This document shows positions 6,951 through 9,394 of a DNA stretch of 9,394 bases, in pieces. Origin of the DNA: Methylococcaceae bacterium (GTDB taxonomy: Bacteria > Pseudomonadota > Gammaproteobacteria > Methylococcales > Methylomonadaceae); the NCBI GenBank assembly GCA_947505055.1, contig CANNLO010000169.1, positions 1 to 9,394 of the forward strand. Reading direction: 5' to 3'. How positions within the stretch are numbered: the first letter of the stretch is position 1; every line of letters starts with the position of its first letter. The notes beneath the pieces were generated by a model. It ran no database searches, was not told the DNA's origin, and saw nothing but the letters and a program-made list of their open reading frames with translations. A program made the translations under genes and the position numbers.

Positions 6951-8678
6951 TTAGTGAAAATCAGTGTCACCAGCCATCAGCCACCAACGATCAAGCAGTT
7001 TACTGGCCGGAAGTCCTGGTGTCCAACTGTTATGAGGAATAGTGATGCCCGTCGGACTTATTTCTCCGGCATTTGCGATAAATAAATAGGTGTTTTGTTG
7101 CGTTATCCAAGTATAAGCTTGTGACTTACCCAAACTCCATGTTAGTCGACGCAAACAATGTACCAAGGTGCTTATATGTCGCGGCTGAGCAATAACATCG
7201 ACTAGTTCTATTTTATCATCTTGCATGCGTAACACCATAATGCCTAAAGTTAGACCCGTGAATCTTGATGATACTTGGTAGAGTTTATAATCTAAGGTGG
7301 GGTGTAGTAGGTAGCGATGATTTATATAATTCCAGTCGCGTACACCAACGACCTGTTGTTTTAAGGCTTTGGCCATTTTTCGCCACAAACGATTAATTGT
7401 TGCTGCGTTGTTATGATTCAAAGGTCGCAGACGAACCTTGTAACTTAGGCGTGTGTTTAAAGCCGGCCAGGTCACTTGCATCAGATCACCTACTTTATCA
7501 TACAGACCTAAATGCACACTGAGCTGGTAGGCTCTTGCTGAGGGAAAACCAAAAGCGATGGGATAGCCTTGCTGCTCTCCAACGTAGCGTTCCAGAAACT
7601 GTGTTGCGACCTGAAAGAAGGGGCCTTTGCGAGATAGCGTGCCTCGGTATTTAGGGTGAACCATAACATCGCCGATATGTATGGCGGTTACTGGGGAGCC
7701 AAACAAATGAATAGCGCGTGGCATGCCGCCATAAAAAGCGATGATTTGGTTATTCTTGCAAACTAATGTGCCTAGAGCGTCGTGATCTTGATATTTCCAG
7801 CGCCAGAGTTCAGGGGGCATCTTATATCCGAAGGCTTCCTGAAATAAATCTAAAAGTTCATCTTCATTATTCGATCGCGACCATTCCGTTATCCAAGAAT
7901 ATTGCTCAATTGGTTTTTTCTTAAATTGCAAAAAGCCATATCCGTATTGGCCATTATGATATTTATTTAAATGTTCTTGAGCGGCTAAAATTAAGCCATC
8001 AATTTCGTTACTGTCTAACTCAAGTTCAGCTACCAGCTCGTTCTGATATTTGACTACGGCGTTCAAAATGTAGATGTCGGTGGGTAATGCTTGATTGCTT
8101 AGATCAATTTGTTCAATAAGCTCAAAGCCCAGTGTGCTGCCAAAAGAAATGTAATTGTCAATCCAAGGTAGCCCTGGCTCAGAAGAAGATGGTTTGCGTA
8201 GTGACAACTCATCCATAATAATGATTTGTCCGTCATTCTTAAGTAAAGATGAGGCTTTTTTAAATAAAACTTTTGTATCAATGTACTGGGCGCTTTCTTG
8301 GAAAATAATCAGATCAAATTTTTGCTCATCTGTAAAGTCTTCTAGTCGTTGGCAGACGACAGGTAAGTTTTCACCATAACGATTTTTCGCGTAGTTGATT
8401 TGGTGTTCGTCAGGCGTGATTCCAATCACGTCATAACCTGCTTTTACCAATTTGGCAAGTTTGGTTCCTAAGCCTATGCCGACCTCCAGAATTCTGCAGG
8501 GACATGGTGTTAAATATGAGAAAAGCAGGTCGGTTGCACGTTGTTGAGCCCTTTGTATGTTTTGGTTGTCATCTTGTTCAAACAACCCATAGTGCAGGTA
8601 TTCAAAATCACCATAATCTCTGCAAAGGATGTGAGCATACACATTTAACGGGAATGTAAATTTCTTATACGCTAACAC
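6951..8678 (-). CDS. SAM-dependent methyltransferase fused to GNAT-type acyltransferase
   Basis: This 575-residue protein has two catalytic parts. Residues 20-210 are a class I SAM methyltransferase. ILEVGIGLGTKL (63-74) is the SAM-binding glycine loop, followed by an acidic-end strand near DVIGITPDE and by FDLIIFQESAQYI (121-133). Residues 262-405 are GNAT-like: LWRWKYQ (291-297), an acceptor-side strand, then IGDVMVHPKYRG (335-346) at the acyl-CoA loop and AFGFPSARAYQLSVHLGLY near the end. In the CoA loop the usual R/Q-x-x-G-x-G/A is replaced by RGTLSRKG, as in divergent GNAT branches. Residues 406-575 may form a second, degenerate GNAT-like half, a weak inference from strand patterns such as TLGIMVLRMQDDKIELVDVI. 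Likely role: methylating and acylating a sugar made by the neighbouring enzymes. The start is GTG at 8678, supported by AAAGGAA eight bases upstream. The gene begins 22 bases after the FkbM gene and ends 32 before the large multi-domain gene. Substrates cannot be told from sequence. Confidence 0.88.
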   Translation of the reverse strand: MLAYKKFTFPLNVYAHILCRDYGDFEYLHYGLFEQDDNQNIQRAQQRATDLLFSYLTPCPCRILEVGIGLGTKLAKLVKAGYDVIGITPDEHQINYAKNRYGENLPVVCQRLEDFTDEQKFDLIIFQESAQYIDTKVLFKKASSLLKNDGQIIIMDELSLRKPSSSEPGLPWIDNYISFGSTLGFELIEQIDLSNQALPTDIYILNAVVKYQNELVAELELDSNEIDGLILAAQEHLNKYHNGQYGYGFLQFKKKPIEQYSWITEWSRSNNEDELLDLFQEAFGYKMPPELWRWKYQDHDALGTLVCKNNQIIAFYGGMPRAIHLFGSPVTAIHIGDVMVHPKYRGTLSRKGPFFQVATQFLERYVGEQQGYPIAFGFPSARAYQLSVHLGLYDKVGDLMQVTWPALNTRLSYKVRLRPLNHNNAATINRLWRKMAKALKQQVVGVRDWNYINHRYLLHPTLDYKLYQVSSRFTGLTLGIMVLRMQDDKIELVDVIAQPRHISTLVHCLRRLTWSLGKSQAYTWITQQNTYLFIANAGEISPTGITIPHNSWTPGLPASKLLDRWWLMAGDTDFH

Positions 8679-8684
8679 GATTTA

Positions 8685-8692
8685 TTTCCTTT
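8685..8692 (-). promoter_or_regulatory. Ribosome binding site that fixes the GTG start of the methyltransferase-GNAT gene
   Basis: On the minus strand AAAGGAAA lies just upstream of the GTG at 8678, with eight bases between AGGA and the start codon. It is the clearest Shine-Dalgarno sequence in the window. It supports GTG initiation rather than any later ATG, and the methyltransferase N-terminus begins at once downstream. Confidence 0.75.
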
Positions 8693-8700
8693 AAATTTCA

Positions 8701-9393
8701 CTATAAACTAGAGACAATGCCCTTCACAATAAGCCACTGTAATATTTGTGGTCTTACTAAAAGTAGATTTTCTAGGATCGGGCGTTGATAACCGCAGATT
8801 GCTGCTGCCTCTAAAGCAGCATCGGCGATTGAAATATTATTAATAGCTTTTGATTTTGACAAGAGACCATTAAAATCGAGCTCAGTCAAACAGTGTAATT
8901 CGCGCTTCAGCTCATCATGAATCACTGGTAACCAATCTGTTCCATTATGGGCTATAGCAATAAAATTATGAGCCTCTATCCATTCTAACCACTCTAGGGG
9001 TTGGATGCCGGCCTCCATCATAGAAAGAGGTGAAAATTCACATAAAATTTTAACATCTGGGCTTTTGTTCAAGGTATCACTCAAGCCACGCAAGGCAAAT
9101 AACTCAAAGCCTTCTATGTCGATTTTGATTAAATCGAGGGGGGCGAGATTAAGATCATCACCTCTGCAAACGGGGACTTCTGTGGATGAGCCATCACAGC
9201 AAACAGAGTCATAGAGGCGGTGCATCCCAATATTGTCTTTGCTGCGAAAAAGTTTCGCAGTGCCGCCCGCTTCACCCAGCGCTAGCTGATGTAAGTGAAC
9301 GCAAGCCTTTTTTTGAAAATCTTGGGTATTAGCATCCAGTAAGGCAAAATTATCGGAGTCTGGTTCAATGGCATGTACAAGACCGGAAGAACC
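8701..9393 (-). CDS. FkbM-family methyltransferase, 5'-truncated by window edge
   Basis: The frame is open from the right edge to a TAG at 8701, giving 230 visible residues. The ATG at 9225 is internal, because the 56 codons upstream of it encode GLVHAIEPDSDNFALLDANT, the FkbM strand and SAM-contact region ('G.V.AfEP...N...L..N'). DLIKIDIEGFE (visible residues 87-97) is the second hallmark, carrying the conserved KxDxEG. The glycine-rich SAM loop and N-terminus are beyond the window. FkbM enzymes are O-methyltransferases, common in polysaccharide and secondary-metabolite clusters, where they typically methylate sugar hydroxyls. After the domain, about 70 residues continue to a hydrophobic C-terminus (RPQILQWLIVKGIVSSL) that I do not recognise. 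It is the first visible gene of the minus-strand train and lies 22 bases from the methyltransferase-GNAT gene, so the operon promoter must lie further right. The family call is firm; the substrate is unknown. Confidence 0.9.
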   Translation of the reverse strand, partial: GSSGLVHAIEPDSDNFALLDANTQDFQKKACVHLHQLALGEAGGTAKLFRSKDNIGMHRLYDSVCCDGSSTEVPVCRGDDLNLAPLDLIKIDIEGFELFALRGLSDTLNKSPDVKILCEFSPLSMMEAGIQPLEWLEWIEAHNFIAIAHNGTDWLPVIHDELKRELHCLTELDFNGLLSKSKAINNISIADAALEAAAICGYQRPILENLLLVRPQILQWLIVKGIVSSL

Positions 9394-9394
9394 A

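Noticed and set aside
8099..8379. Two short open frames (60 and 74 codons) inside the methyltransferase-GNAT gene
   Set aside because: Both lie over the conserved methyltransferase domain in alternative frames and their translations resemble no family.
9005..9214. 69-codon plus-strand open frame opposite the FkbM gene
   Set aside because: It is antisense to the conserved KxDxEG region. The minus-strand frame is clearly the coding one.
9223..9225. ATG as the FkbM start codon
   Set aside because: The 56 upstream in-frame codons encode the conserved HAIEPD...N region of the FkbM domain, so the gene continues past the right edge.

Overview
The window looks like a chromosomal cell-surface polysaccharide or glycan-modification locus from a Gram-negative bacterium of moderate GC content, most likely a gammaproteobacterium. 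Support for this is a TolC-type outer-membrane channel with a classical TolC C-terminus, and a set of sugar-modifying genes of the kind found in O-antigen, capsule or secreted-glycan clusters. I cannot name the genus. I see no rRNA, tRNA, CRISPR array, transposase or attachment site. Coding density is high: the longest stretch without a gene is about 100 bases.

Layout: (1) Positions 2-1144 (+) hold the C-terminal four-fifths or so of a TolC-family protein that runs in from the left edge. (2) Positions 1145-1246 separate convergent genes and contain two adjacent perfect hairpins that probably act as a bidirectional terminator. (3) The rest is one minus-strand gene train, read right to left: a FkbM-type methyltransferase cut by the right edge (8701-9393), a methyltransferase-GNAT acyltransferase fusion (6951-8678, GTG start), a 1551-residue multi-domain protein (2263-6918) and a stand-alone family-2 glycosyltransferase (1247-2173). 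Gaps between these genes are 22, 32 and 89 bases. The first two suggest one operon. The 89-base gap is AT-rich, lacks a terminator and holds a plausible sigma70-like promoter, so the last gene may also have its own start.

The 1551-residue protein is the centrepiece. It strings together a PIG-L/LmbE-type deacetylase, a family-2 glycosyltransferase, a six-unit 14-residue coiled-coil repeat, an RgpF (rhamnan synthesis F) domain, a HAD-like domain and a conserved C-terminal region. Together the four minus-strand genes encode sugar transfer (two GT2 domains plus RgpF), amide deacetylation (PIG-L), acyl transfer (GNAT) and methylation (two methyltransferases). My reading is that they build and decorate a rhamnose-type or amino-sugar-containing surface glycan. 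The chemistry also fits exchange of an N-acyl group on an amino sugar: PIG-L would free the amine and GNAT would re-acylate it. That is an inference from domain content only. The neighbouring TolC gene is convergent and insulated by hairpins, so a functional link to type I secretion is possible but not shown.
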